A stretch of 43,609 bases of DNA, taken from the NCBI GenBank assembly GCA_022825195.1, contig JAJDYL010000172.1, positions 1 to 43,609 on the forward strand, written 5' to 3'. Origin of the DNA: Alphaproteobacteria bacterium. GTDB taxonomy: Bacteria; Pseudomonadota; Alphaproteobacteria; Bin95. This document shows positions 16,979 to 25,066 of this stretch, piece by piece. The notes beneath the pieces are model-generated. The model was given only the letters and a program-made list of their open reading frames with translations, was not told the origin of the DNA and did not search any database. The number at the start of each line of letters is the position of its first letter. Position 1 is the stretch's first letter. The translations under genes and the position numbers were made by a program.

Positions 16979-18853
16979 TTATACCTCGCCGAGAAGCGCG
17001 ATTTCGGGCACGCCGGGCGCTTCAAAGCCAAGTATCCGGGCGAAGAAAGAAAGTTCGGCTTCCAGCGCCGCCACGATGTTCTCCGCCCTTCGGAAACCGT
17101 GTCCTTCGCCGTCGAACAACAGCATTGCGACGGGAATTCTCCTGCTTTGGAGCGCGGCCGCCATGGCTTCGGTCTGATCGGGCGGCACGACCTTGTCCTC
17201 GCTGCCTTGCAGGAAGATCACCGGGCAGGAAATACCGTCCGCATGAAGCAATGGCGAGCGGGCGTCGTAAACGGCTTCGGCCTCCGGTAGCGGGCCGATC
17301 AGGCGGTCCAGATAACGGCTCTCGAATTTGTGAGTGTCCCTGGCTAGTGCCTTCAGGTCGCCGATGCCGTAAAGGCTGGCGCCCGCCTTGAAAACATCCC
17401 GGAACGCCAGCGCGGCAAGCGTCGTATAACCGCCGGCGCTGCCGCCGCGAACGACGAGCCGGTCGGCGTCCGCCTGTCCGGTTTCGGCCAGCCACACCGC
17501 CGCCGCGCAGCAATCCTCCACGTCGACGACGCCCCATTGGCCGTCCAGCTGTTGCCGGAAAGCGCGCCCGTAACCGCTGCTGCCGCCGTAATTGACATCC
17601 ACGACGGCGAAGCCGCGCGTCGTCCAGTACTGGATCGCGGGCGAGTAGCCGTTGTCGGAGGCGCCCGTCGGCCCGCCGTGGGAGCGCACGATGAGCGGCG
17701 GACGTTCGCCTTCGGGCGCGGCGAAGTCCGGATTCCGGGGCGGATAGAACCAGGCATGGGCGGTCCTCCCGCCGCCGGTCGGGAAGGAGACCGGCTCGCC
17801 GCGCGAAACGAAGGCCGGGTCGGGGTCGTCCGGAACGGAACGGGCCAGCGTTTCGCGCCTGCCGTCTGCGTGCAGCAGGTCGAGCCGGGCGGGGCGGTCG
17901 GCGTCGGCGCCGAGAACGGCCCAGCCTTCGCCGAAGGGCACGGGGCAGGCGGGCCGCGAGAAACCGGTCTCCAGCGGGCCGGCGCGGAGACTTTCCACAA
18001 AGACGCCGCCATTGCGCTCGTAGCGGGCGACGATGTCGCCGTCCGCGAGGCAGCGGTAGCTTTGGGCGCCGAGGCCCCAAAGCGGTCCGGCGAATTCCGC
18101 CGCCATCGGCTTGAGGGGCAGGCCGCCTTCGCCGTCATGCAGATAGAGGTTCCACCAGCCGGACCGGTCCGAGATGTAGAAAAGCCGCCCGTCCGGCGCC
18201 CAGGCCGGCTGCAGGACCGATTCGCCCGGCCCGCCCGCAACCGCCTCGCCGTCCAGCAGGAGGCTTGTCCCGTCCCACGGCATGTTCGGGTGGTCCCAGG
18301 CGATGCAGGCGAGCCGGGCGCCGCCGCCGTCCGGCCGGGGCGCGGCATAGAAGTCGTGCCCGGCGGCAACGACTTCGCCTTCTCCGGTCCTGTCGGGATC
18401 CAGCAGCACCACGGTGTTGGCCGGTTCGCCAGGCCCGCGATGGTCCTCGCGCACGGCATAGATGCCGTCCGGGGAGAAGGCGAAATCGGCGTAGCGCAAC
18501 GGCGCGTCCGGCGTTATCCGCCGCGGCTCGCCGTCCGCCTCGACCAGCCAGACGGTTCCTTCCGGGAAATGGGAGAAAACGATCCTGCCGGCATGGGCGG
18601 CATAGGCGCCGCCGCCATATTCGTGGACCCGCGACCGCACGTCGAAATGCGCCGGCAGCACTTCGCGGACGCCGCCTTCCCGGTATCGCATGAGCACGCT
18701 TCGGCCCCGTTCGCGCGGCCGGCCTTCCAGCCAGTAGAGGCAGTCGCCGTCCGCACGCACGAAGGAGAGGCCGACCCCCGCTTCCGCGATCTTCCGCGCG
18801 GAGAGCGGCGAGACCCAGCTTCCGTAGGGCTTCACGACGGGCGTATCGGTCAT
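16979..18853 (-). CDS. Prolyl oligopeptidase-family (S9) serine peptidase
   Basis: The 624-residue protein has an N-terminal beta-propeller-like part (about 1-360) and a C-terminal alpha/beta-hydrolase domain. The catalytic triad is visible: Ser472 in GGSAGGY, Asp553 in GSEDKVVPP and His585 in GEGHGF. The oxyanion region SHGGPTGASDNGYSP is also typical. S9C acylaminoacyl-peptidases or dipeptidyl aminopeptidases cleave short peptides. There is no signal peptide, so it is cytoplasmic. SD GAGGAA precedes ATG 18853. It is divergent from the TIGR02444 gene, 78 bases away. Confidence 0.9.
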   Translation of the reverse strand: MTDTPVVKPYGSWVSPLSARKIAEAGVGLSFVRADGDCLYWLEGRPRERGRSVLMRYREGGVREVLPAHFDVRSRVHEYGGGAYAAHAGRIVFSHFPEGTVWLVEADGEPRRITPDAPLRYADFAFSPDGIYAVREDHRGPGEPANTVVLLDPDRTGEGEVVAAGHDFYAAPRPDGGGARLACIAWDHPNMPWDGTSLLLDGEAVAGGPGESVLQPAWAPDGRLFYISDRSGWWNLYLHDGEGGLPLKPMAAEFAGPLWGLGAQSYRCLADGDIVARYERNGGVFVESLRAGPLETGFSRPACPVPFGEGWAVLGADADRPARLDLLHADGRRETLARSVPDDPDPAFVSRGEPVSFPTGGGRTAHAWFYPPRNPDFAAPEGERPPLIVRSHGGPTGASDNGYSPAIQYWTTRGFAVVDVNYGGSSGYGRAFRQQLDGQWGVVDVEDCCAAAVWLAETGQADADRLVVRGGSAGGYTTLAALAFRDVFKAGASLYGIGDLKALARDTHKFESRYLDRLIGPLPEAEAVYDARSPLLHADGISCPVIFLQGSEDKVVPPDQTEAMAAALQSRRIPVAMLLFDGEGHGFRRAENIVAALEAELSFFARILGFEAPGVPEIALLGEV

Positions 18854-18931
18854 GGCGCGGCTTTCCTCATCGTCGGGCGGTGGCTCGGGAGTTATTGTCA
18901 ACCGGCGCCGGCCCGGCTTCAATCGACGCCG

Positions 18932-19408
18932 ATGGAGCAGCCCGTTCCCGATACGGAAGCCGCCCGCTCTCTGTGGGACTTCGCTGTCAGGCTGTACGGA
19001 GAGCCCGGTGTCGGCGAAGCCTGCCTCGCCCTGCAGGACGGGTTCGGCGTCGATGTGCCGCTCATGCTCTGGGCCGCGTGGCTCGGCGAGGGCGCCGGCC
19101 CGGCCGCGATCCGGGCGGGCGACCGGGCGGTGGGTCCGTGGCGGGCCCGGGCGGTGCGGCCGGTGCGGGCGCTCCGCCGCCATCTCCGCCATTCCGTCGC
19201 CGGGCTGGACGACGCGGCGCGGGAGGAGTGGCGCGGGTCGGTGAAGCGCCTGGAGATCGAGGCGGAGCGCGTGGCGCTCGGCATCCTGGCCGGAATCGGC
19301 CGGCGCCGCGGGCGTCCGGATCTCGCTGCTTTTGCAAGGGCCTTCGGCCTGGAACCCGGCTGTCCCCGGCTGAAGCTGGTGGAGGAGGCCGCGCGCCGCC
19401 TCGCGTGA
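18932..19408 (+). CDS. TIGR02444 family protein
   Basis: The 158-residue alpha-helical protein matches the TIGR02444 family of proteobacterial hypothetical proteins: LWDFAVRLYGEPGVGEACLA, LQDGFGVDVPLMLWAAWLG, and WRARAVRPVRALRRHLR. Nothing is known of its function. ATG 18932 gives the usual N-terminus. Its stop is four bases from the stop of the convergent enoyl-CoA hydratase. Confidence 0.75.
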   Translation: MEQPVPDTEAARSLWDFAVRLYGEPGVGEACLALQDGFGVDVPLMLWAAWLGEGAGPAAIRAGDRAVGPWRARAVRPVRALRRHLRHSVAGLDDAAREEWRGSVKRLEIEAERVALGILAGIGRRRGRPDLAAFARAFGLEPGCPRLKLVEEAARRLA

Positions 19409-19412
19409 ACGG

Positions 19413-20198
19413 TCAGACCTGCCAGCCGGGCGGGCGTTTTTCCAGGAACGAGGCGGTGCCCTCGCGGCCTTCCTCGCTCGCCCAGCTCTCGGCGAAGGCA
19501 TAGAGGCCATCGATGCCGAGTGCGTCCGGGCCGTTGCGGTCGTAAAGGTCGAGCGCGCGCTTGACGGCCGCGGCCGCCCCGGGGGCTGCGCCGAGGCATC
19601 CCTCCACGGCGGCTTCCACCGCTTCGTCCAGGCTCTCGTCGGGCACGGCGCGGTCGATCAGGCCGATGCGCCGGGCTTCCTCGGCGTCGAAGGTTTCGCC
19701 GGTAAAGAGGTAGCGCTTGTAAGCGGCCGTGCCGATGCGCGTGAGCAGCGCCTTGAGGGCGCCTGTCGGCACGACGCCGCGACGCAGTTCCGTGAATGCG
19801 AAGCGCGCGCCCGCTCCGGCGATCGCAACGTCGCTCGCCGCGATCAGGGTCACGCCCCCGCCGAACGCGCCGCCCTGCACCCGCGCCACGACCGGACAGG
19901 GCAGGCTGGCGATCCGATGGGCCAGCATCGAGCCGCGGAGCGCGGCCTGCAACCGTTCCTCGGCCGGCGCCGCGCCCATGCGGCGGAACATGTTGATATC
20001 GCCGCCGGCCGTGAAGTGCCGGCCCTCCGCCGCCAGCAGCAGCAGGCGAAGGTCCGTGCGGCCATGGAGCGCGTCGAGCGCCCGGTGGATCTCCTGCATG
20101 GTCCGGACGGTCAGGGCGTTCAGCCGGTCGGGCCGCGAGAAAGTGAGCGACACGACCCCGGGCGCGCCCTCCTCGACGCGGATGGTTTTCCATTTCAT
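19413..20198 (-). CDS. Enoyl-CoA hydratase/isomerase family protein
   Basis: The 261-residue crotonase-fold protein shows the CoA/oxyanion loop GRHFTAGGDINMF near 65 and GGAFGGGVTL near 108. The Glu corresponding to the second catalytic acid is present in FAFTELRRGVVP, but the first (E in GGGCEL of rat hydratase) is Thr here (GGGVTL). So it may be an isomerase or a hydratase of a different subclass rather than a classical beta-oxidation hydratase. SD AAAGGAGG lies eight bases before ATG 20198. It has no same-strand partner nearby. Confidence 0.87.
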   Translation of the reverse strand: MKWKTIRVEEGAPGVVSLTFSRPDRLNALTVRTMQEIHRALDALHGRTDLRLLLLAAEGRHFTAGGDINMFRRMGAAPAEERLQAALRGSMLAHRIASLPCPVVARVQGGAFGGGVTLIAASDVAIAGAGARFAFTELRRGVVPTGALKALLTRIGTAAYKRYLFTGETFDAEEARRIGLIDRAVPDESLDEAVEAAVEGCLGAAPGAAAAVKRALDLYDRNGPDALGIDGLYAFAESWASEEGREGTASFLEKRPPGWQV

Positions 20199-20365
20199 GT
20201 CCGCCGCCTCCTTTCAAACCTCCGCCGCCGGGGCGCCCTGTCGCTCCCCGGTTTCGAGCCATGATGCCGACCGGCGTACGCTTGCGCGGAAAGCATGGCG
20301 ACAGGCCGGGAAATTGGCTATGCTGACGGCCCGGATAATTCTGGACCTACAGGCAGGGACGATTC

Positions 20366-20701
20366 ATGGAAATCGGAGAGAGCAAGGAAGGCGCCGTATT
20401 TGTGCTGGCGCCAACAGGCCGGCTGGACAGCGCGAACGCTCGAAGTTTCGAAGAGCGGGTGCTGGCCGCACTGGAACAGGGCGAGTCGGCGCTGCTCATC
20501 GACTTCGGCAATCTCGATTACATCAGTTCCGCCGGCTTGCGCGTGCTTCTGATGGGTGCGAAGCGGCTTCAGCAGTCGGGCGGGACGATCGCGCTCTGCA
20601 CGCTCAGCCCAAGTATCCGTGAGGTCTTCGAGATCAGCGGCTTTCTCACCATCTTCGCAGTACACGACGACAGGGCGGCGGCTCTGGCGGCTATGGGCTG
20701 A
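20366..20701 (+). CDS. STAS-domain anti-anti-sigma factor-like protein
   Basis: The 111-residue protein is one STAS domain (SpoIIAA/RsbV type): APTGRLDSANARSFEERVLA, then LLIDFGNLDYISSAGLRVLL with the phosphorylatable Ser54-Ser55, and TLSPSIREVFEISGF. Such proteins bind a partner anti-sigma kinase when dephosphorylated, but many bacterial STAS proteins regulate other partners. No kinase or sigma gene is nearby. SD AGGGA before ATG 20366. The GPP34 gene starts five bases after its stop, so the two are almost certainly translated from one message. Confidence 0.88.
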   Translation: MEIGESKEGAVFVLAPTGRLDSANARSFEERVLAALEQGESALLIDFGNLDYISSAGLRVLLMGAKRLQQSGGTIALCTLSPSIREVFEISGFLTIFAVHDDRAAALAAMG

Positions 20702-20706
20702 CGGCG

Positions 20707-21357
20707 ATGCTCAGCTTCGCCGAGGAGATGATGTTGCTGCTGCTCGACGACCAGGACGGCAGTTTTCTGCCGATTCCGGAGTGGTCGATGCAATGCGCGT
20801 TGGCGGGCGCGGTACTCATGGACCTGGCGCTGGCGGACCGGATCGACACCGACCTCGAGTCGCTGATGCTTGTCGACGGGAAGCCGACGGGCAACCCGTT
20901 GCTCGATCCGACGCTGGAACGCGTTGCGGCGTCGAAGGAAGTTCACGGCGCCCGCTACTGGGTCGAGAACACGGCGGCGTATGCCGACGACATCCGCGAC
21001 GGGGCGCTCGACCGGCTCGTGGAAGCCGGCGTGCTGAACCGGGAGGAGGACCGGTTCCTTTGGGTTTTCCGGTCGCGCCGCTATCCGACCGTCGACGGGC
21101 GGGCGGAACGGGAGGTCAAGCTCCGGATCATGGGGGTTCTGCTGTCGGACGAGATTCCGGACCCCCGGGACATCGTCATCATCTGCCTGTGCGACTCCTG
21201 CGGAATCTTCAACGAATTGCTGTCGCCCCGCGAACTGGAGCGCGCGCGTGCGCGCATCGACCAGGTGCGCAAGATGGACCTGATCGGACAGGCGGTCGCC
21301 AAGTCCGTGTGGGAGATCCAGGCCTCCCTGGCGATGGCTGCGCATCCGGTCTACTAG
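20707..21357 (+). CDS. GPP34 (GOLPH3/VPS74-domain) phosphoprotein family, copy B
   Basis: A 216-residue GPP34-domain protein with the same landmarks as the copy at 7200-7850 (FAEEMMLLLLDD, TGNPLLDPTLERVA, FRSRRYP, LLSDEIPDPRD). Differences cluster at residues 23-30 and 78-100 and at the C-terminus, while the core is nearly identical. In eukaryotes the basic pocket of this fold binds PI4P and the protein holds glycosyltransferases. Here it is five bases downstream of a STAS gene and 85 bases upstream of a glycosyltransferase gene. SD is weak, which fits translational coupling to the STAS gene. The bacterial function is unknown. Confidence 0.85.
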   Translation: MLSFAEEMMLLLLDDQDGSFLPIPEWSMQCALAGAVLMDLALADRIDTDLESLMLVDGKPTGNPLLDPTLERVAASKEVHGARYWVENTAAYADDIRDGALDRLVEAGVLNREEDRFLWVFRSRRYPTVDGRAEREVKLRIMGVLLSDEIPDPRDIVIICLCDSCGIFNELLSPRELERARARIDQVRKMDLIGQAVAKSVWEIQASLAMAAHPVY

Positions 21358-21442
21358 CAGGCGCAATCCTCCGAGGCGTCCCGGTCATGGCCTGGGACCA
21401 AGAGTCGCATCGGCCCCCGGCGGGTCGGGGCGGCGTGCGCGC

Positions 21443-22273
21443 ATGAAGATCGTCGTCATCAACCTCGAGCGTGCGGTGGAGCGGCGCGACCGGGTGTGCG
21501 CCGCGCTGACCGGACTCGACCTCGCATTCGAGCTCTTCCGGGCGGTAGACGGTCGCTGCCTTACGCCCGACCAGGAGGCGCTCATCGACTACGAGGCTCT
21601 CGACCGGCAGGGCTGGTCGATGAGAGCGGGCGCCTTCGGCAACTGGCTCAGCCACCGTGCGATCCTCGCCGACATGGTCGAGAACGGGCCCGAAACGATG
21701 GCGGTCCTGGAAGACGACATCGAGCCAGCGCCCGAACTGCCGGCGGTCCTCGACGCGCTCGACCGGGCATCGGGGTCGTTCGGGGTCGTGTTCCTGCATC
21801 GGGGCCGGTCCGTCCGGCGCTTCATCCCGCATCTGCCGCTGGACACCGGTCATCGGCTGGGCTGGCTCCGCTGGTCCCATTTCGGCACCCAGGGCTATGT
21901 AATCACGCGCCCGGCCGCGCGGCGCTTCCTGGAGACCTACCCGCGGGTGCGCCTGAACATCGACCGGTCGCTCGCCGCCTTCTGGCATACGGGCCTCGCG
22001 ACCTATTGCGTGCGCCCCCCGGCCTTGCGCCACCTGGTGGCCGAGGACGGCAACGAGTCCATGATTCAGGCGACGCAGGCCGTCGGCTCCAGGGACCCGC
22101 TGTTCCGGTTGCGGCGGCGCTGGTTCTTCTTTCGGGAAGGCATGGCGAAGCGGGCCGCGCTCGTTCGCCTGACGACAGGCGCGCACGGGCCGGCCAGGGG
22201 CCTCGGCTTGCTGCTGGGGCCGCGGAAAGGGTGCTACGATGGGTCCGACCGCCATCCGGGGAGTCCGCCATGA
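21443..22273 (+). CDS. Glycosyltransferase family 25 (LPS biosynthesis-type)
   Basis: The 276-residue protein matches GT25 (PF01755): it opens IVVINLERAVERRDRV, has the FRAVDGR segment, an N-terminal SHRAILADMVENG helix, then the metal/donor motif VLEDDIEP (acidic D-x-D type) near 93 and GTQGYVITRPAARRFL near 150. GT25 enzymes typically add galactose or similar sugars to lipooligosaccharide. No membrane segment is seen. Its TGA overlaps the ATG of the next gene (ATGA), implying coupled translation with the hydantoinase-B gene, an odd functional pairing. Confidence 0.87.
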   Translation: MKIVVINLERAVERRDRVCAALTGLDLAFELFRAVDGRCLTPDQEALIDYEALDRQGWSMRAGAFGNWLSHRAILADMVENGPETMAVLEDDIEPAPELPAVLDALDRASGSFGVVFLHRGRSVRRFIPHLPLDTGHRLGWLRWSHFGTQGYVITRPAARRFLETYPRVRLNIDRSLAAFWHTGLATYCVRPPALRHLVAEDGNESMIQATQAVGSRDPLFRLRRRWFFFREGMAKRAALVRLTTGAHGPARGLGLLLGPRKGCYDGSDRHPGSPP

Positions 22274-23913
22274 CGCGCAATCTGGACCCGATCACCGTCT
22301 CCGTGGTGAGCCATCGGCTGACCGCCATCGTCGAGGAGATGGGCGAGGCGATGCTGCGCACGGCCTATTCGCAGATCCTCAACTCGTCGCGCGATTTTTC
22401 GGCCGCGATCTGCGACCGGGATTGCCGGCTGGTCGCGCAGGCCGAGCACATTCCCGTCCATGTGGGCGCGATGCCGTGGGCGGCGAAGGCGGTGTCCGCG
22501 AGGTTCGGCGACGATGTCCATGAGGGCGACCTGCTCGTCGTCAACGACCCCTATGCGGGCGGCGGCAGCCACCTGCCGGACGTGACCGTCTTCGCGCCGG
22601 TGTTCGTCGCCGGACGGCTGGCCTTCTGGACCATCAACCGCGCCCACCACAGCGACATCGGCGGCGCCACCCACGGCGCCTACAACCCCTCCGCCACCGA
22701 GATCTTCCACGAAGGGCTGCGAATCCCGCCGCTCAAGCTCTGGGAGCGCGGGCGCCCGCGCGAGGATCTCATGGAGATGCTGGCGCTGAATGTCCGCCAC
22801 CCGCGCGATTTCAAGGGCGACCTGGCGGCGCAGATCGGCTCCGTGCGGCTGGGCGAGGCCCGGCTGCAGGCGCTGGTGGACACGTTCGACCCGCGCACCG
22901 TCATGGCCGCCTGCGAGGCGGTGCTGGACGGCGCCGAGCGCCGGGCGCGGGCCGAGGTCGCGACCTGGAAGGAGGGCGTCTTCCATGGCGAGGCCTTCCT
23001 CGACGACGACGGCCACGGGCGCCACGATATCGCCATCCGCGCCACGGCGACGGTCCGCGGCGGCGAGGTGACGGTGGACCTGAGCGCGTCCGACCCGCAG
23101 AGCACCGCCTTCGTCAACTCCAGCCACGCCAATACGTTCTCGGCGGTCACGCAGTCCTTCTCCTACCTTATCGACCCGGAAATCCCGAAGAACGAGGGCG
23201 CGTTCCGCCCGCTCTCCGTCAAGCTGAAGGAAGGGACGATCGTGTGGGCCGAGGACGGCCTGCCGGTCACCATGTGCACCTCCCATTGCGGCAACGAGAT
23301 CATCGAGGCGGTCGTGACGGCGCTGGCCCAGTCCTGCCCGGCGCGCACCATGGCCGGCTGGGGCCGCCGGCTGCGCATCGCCATCAAGGGCAGGGACCCG
23401 CGCAACGGGCGCGGCTTCATCTGGCACATGTTCTACGCCAGGCCCGGCGGCGGCGGCTCGCCGGGCGGGGACGGCTGGCACTCGGTCGGCGAATGGCATT
23501 CCGCCGGCGGGCTGAAATTCGGCAGCGTCGAGGTGGCGGAGGTCCGGTTCCCGCTGCATATCGCGCGCCACGAGTTCCGGCCGGGCTCCGGCGGCGCCGG
23601 GGAATACCGGGGCGGCTGCGGCGCGGAGCTGGAGCTGCGCGTCGAGACGGACGAGCCTGCCGTCGCCAACACGGCGGGCGACGGGGTGCGCTACGGCGCG
23701 CGCGGCATTCTCGGCGGCGAGGACGGCCTGCCGCACCGCTATATCCACCACGGCTCCGGCGGGGGGCGCGTGCTCCCGAGCAAGCAGGTCGGCATCGAAG
23801 TGGCGCCGGGCGACGTGTTCGAGGTGCTGTCGGGCGGCGGCGGCGGCTGGGGCGACCCCTCGCGCCGCCCGGAAGCGCTGGCCGAGGCCGACCGGCTGGA
23901 CGGGGTGGCGTAG
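22270..23913 (+). CDS. Hydantoinase B / 5-oxoprolinase beta-type subunit
   Basis: The 547-residue protein matches HyuB (PF02538): ITVSVVSHRLTAIVEEMGEA, RDFSAAICDRDCRLVAQAEH, NDPYAGGSHLPD-like (here NDPYAGGGSHLPD), NRAHHSDIGG, NEGAFRPL, and the C-terminal GGCGAELELR and SGGGGGWGDP. HyuB is normally the partner of an HyuA ATPase subunit that carries the ATP-binding function in ATP-dependent hydrolysis of N-methylhydantoin, 5-oxoproline or acetone-type substrates. No hyuA is visible within the window, so the subunit is either distant or it has a changed role. Start ATG 22270 overlaps the GT25 stop. Confidence 0.9.
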   Translation: MTRNLDPITVSVVSHRLTAIVEEMGEAMLRTAYSQILNSSRDFSAAICDRDCRLVAQAEHIPVHVGAMPWAAKAVSARFGDDVHEGDLLVVNDPYAGGGSHLPDVTVFAPVFVAGRLAFWTINRAHHSDIGGATHGAYNPSATEIFHEGLRIPPLKLWERGRPREDLMEMLALNVRHPRDFKGDLAAQIGSVRLGEARLQALVDTFDPRTVMAACEAVLDGAERRARAEVATWKEGVFHGEAFLDDDGHGRHDIAIRATATVRGGEVTVDLSASDPQSTAFVNSSHANTFSAVTQSFSYLIDPEIPKNEGAFRPLSVKLKEGTIVWAEDGLPVTMCTSHCGNEIIEAVVTALAQSCPARTMAGWGRRLRIAIKGRDPRNGRGFIWHMFYARPGGGGSPGGDGWHSVGEWHSAGGLKFGSVEVAEVRFPLHIARHEFRPGSGGAGEYRGGCGAELELRVETDEPAVANTAGDGVRYGARGILGGEDGLPHRYIHHGSGGGRVLPSKQVGIEVAPGDVFEVLSGGGGGWGDPSRRPEALAEADRLDGVA

Positions 23914-23986
23914 TCCGGGTCCGTTCCGCTTGCGCGCGCCGGCCTGCCGCGCCAACATGCGGCACCGTCATGCAGCGGAGCAGTAT

Positions 23987-25036
23987 ATGCTGCTTTCATC
24001 CACGCGCCACGAAGTCGCCGACATGATGGCGGCGCAGGAATTCTATCACAGCCGGGGCTGGACCGACGGCCTGCCGGTGGTGCCGCCGACCGAGGAGGCC
24101 GTCGAGGCCTGCCTGGAGTGGGCGGGCCTCGTGCCCGATCACCTGGTCGGCGTGGAGCCGGTGCGCGCCCGCGCGATCACCGCCGAGAAGCTGGCGATCA
24201 ACGCGGTCATGGCGGGCTGCCTGCCGATGCATTTCCCGGTCGTCGTCGCGGCGTTCACCGCCATGCTGCAGGAGCCCTTCCTGCTGCACGGCGCCACCGC
24301 CAGCACCGGCGGCTGCGCCGTGCTGGTCGTCGTCAACGGGCCGATGGCGGCCGAGGTCGGCATGGACGCGACCTTCAATGCGCTCGCCTCCAGCGACCGG
24401 GCATCCACGGCGATCGGCAGGGCGCTGCGCCTCTGCCTCATCAACATGATGGACGTGCGTCCGGGCGCCATCGACCGTTCGGTGCTCGGGCATCCGGGAA
24501 AGATCAGCTATTGCCTCGCCGAGGACGAGGCGGGTTCGCAATGGCTGCCGCTCGCGGAGGAGCGCGGCATGCCCGTCGGGGCCTCCTGCGTCACCGTGAT
24601 GGCGGCGGGCGCGCCGCGCCAGCTGATGAACGAGTGGACGACGGTGCCTGAGGAAATCCTCGACACCTTCGCCTCCGAGATGCGCGCCAACATGCGCCAT
24701 TACTCGATCTGGCCGGGCAATTACGCCATCGTCGTGCCGCCGCAATTGCGCGCCCATTTCCATGCCGCCGGCTGGTCCAAGGCCGATGTCCGCGCCTACC
24801 TTTTCGAGAAGGCGCGCATATTGCGTTCGGAATGGGCCGAGTGCGGCAAGGGAGCCGTGGTGCGGGACCGCGGCGGTTGGGAATACACGGCGCTGTCGGA
24901 GCCGGAGGACCTGCTGGTGATTGCCGCCGGCGGCCCGGCCGGCGGCTTCGGCGCGGTCATTCCGCCCTGGCTCGGGCCCAAGAGCCGGGCGGTCACGGTG
25001 GCGATCGGCGCCTGCGTCGATTGCGAGATTCCATGA
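23987..25036 (+). CDS. Unnamed protein adjoining UGSC selenoprotein gene
   Basis: The 349-residue protein is one I do not recognise as a named family. It opens with a MMAAQEFYHSRGWTDGLPVV segment, has a Gly/Cys-rich centre (ATASTGGCAVLVVVNGPMAA) and ends ACVDCEIP, a C-terminal Cys343-x2-Cys346 pair. No signal peptide or clear membrane helix. Start ATG 23987 is supported by GGAG six bases upstream; earlier ATGs lack this. The selenoprotein gene follows 30 bases downstream on the same strand. The pairing suggests a shared redox or metal-handling role, with the tail CxxC perhaps exchanging electrons with the selenocysteine (inference). Confidence 0.6.
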   Translation: MLLSSTRHEVADMMAAQEFYHSRGWTDGLPVVPPTEEAVEACLEWAGLVPDHLVGVEPVRARAITAEKLAINAVMAGCLPMHFPVVVAAFTAMLQEPFLLHGATASTGGCAVLVVVNGPMAAEVGMDATFNALASSDRASTAIGRALRLCLINMMDVRPGAIDRSVLGHPGKISYCLAEDEAGSQWLPLAEERGMPVGASCVTVMAAGAPRQLMNEWTTVPEEILDTFASEMRANMRHYSIWPGNYAIVVPPQLRAHFHAAGWSKADVRAYLFEKARILRSEWAECGKGAVVRDRGGWEYTALSEPEDLLVIAAGGPAGGFGAVIPPWLGPKSRAVTVAIGACVDCEIP

Positions 25037-25066
25037 GTTCGGACGACCGAGGGAGTGAAACGAGGC

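Noticed and set aside
7200..21357. The two GPP34 genes as an assembly duplication
   Set aside because: They differ at about 66 of 216 residues, and flanking sequences do not match.
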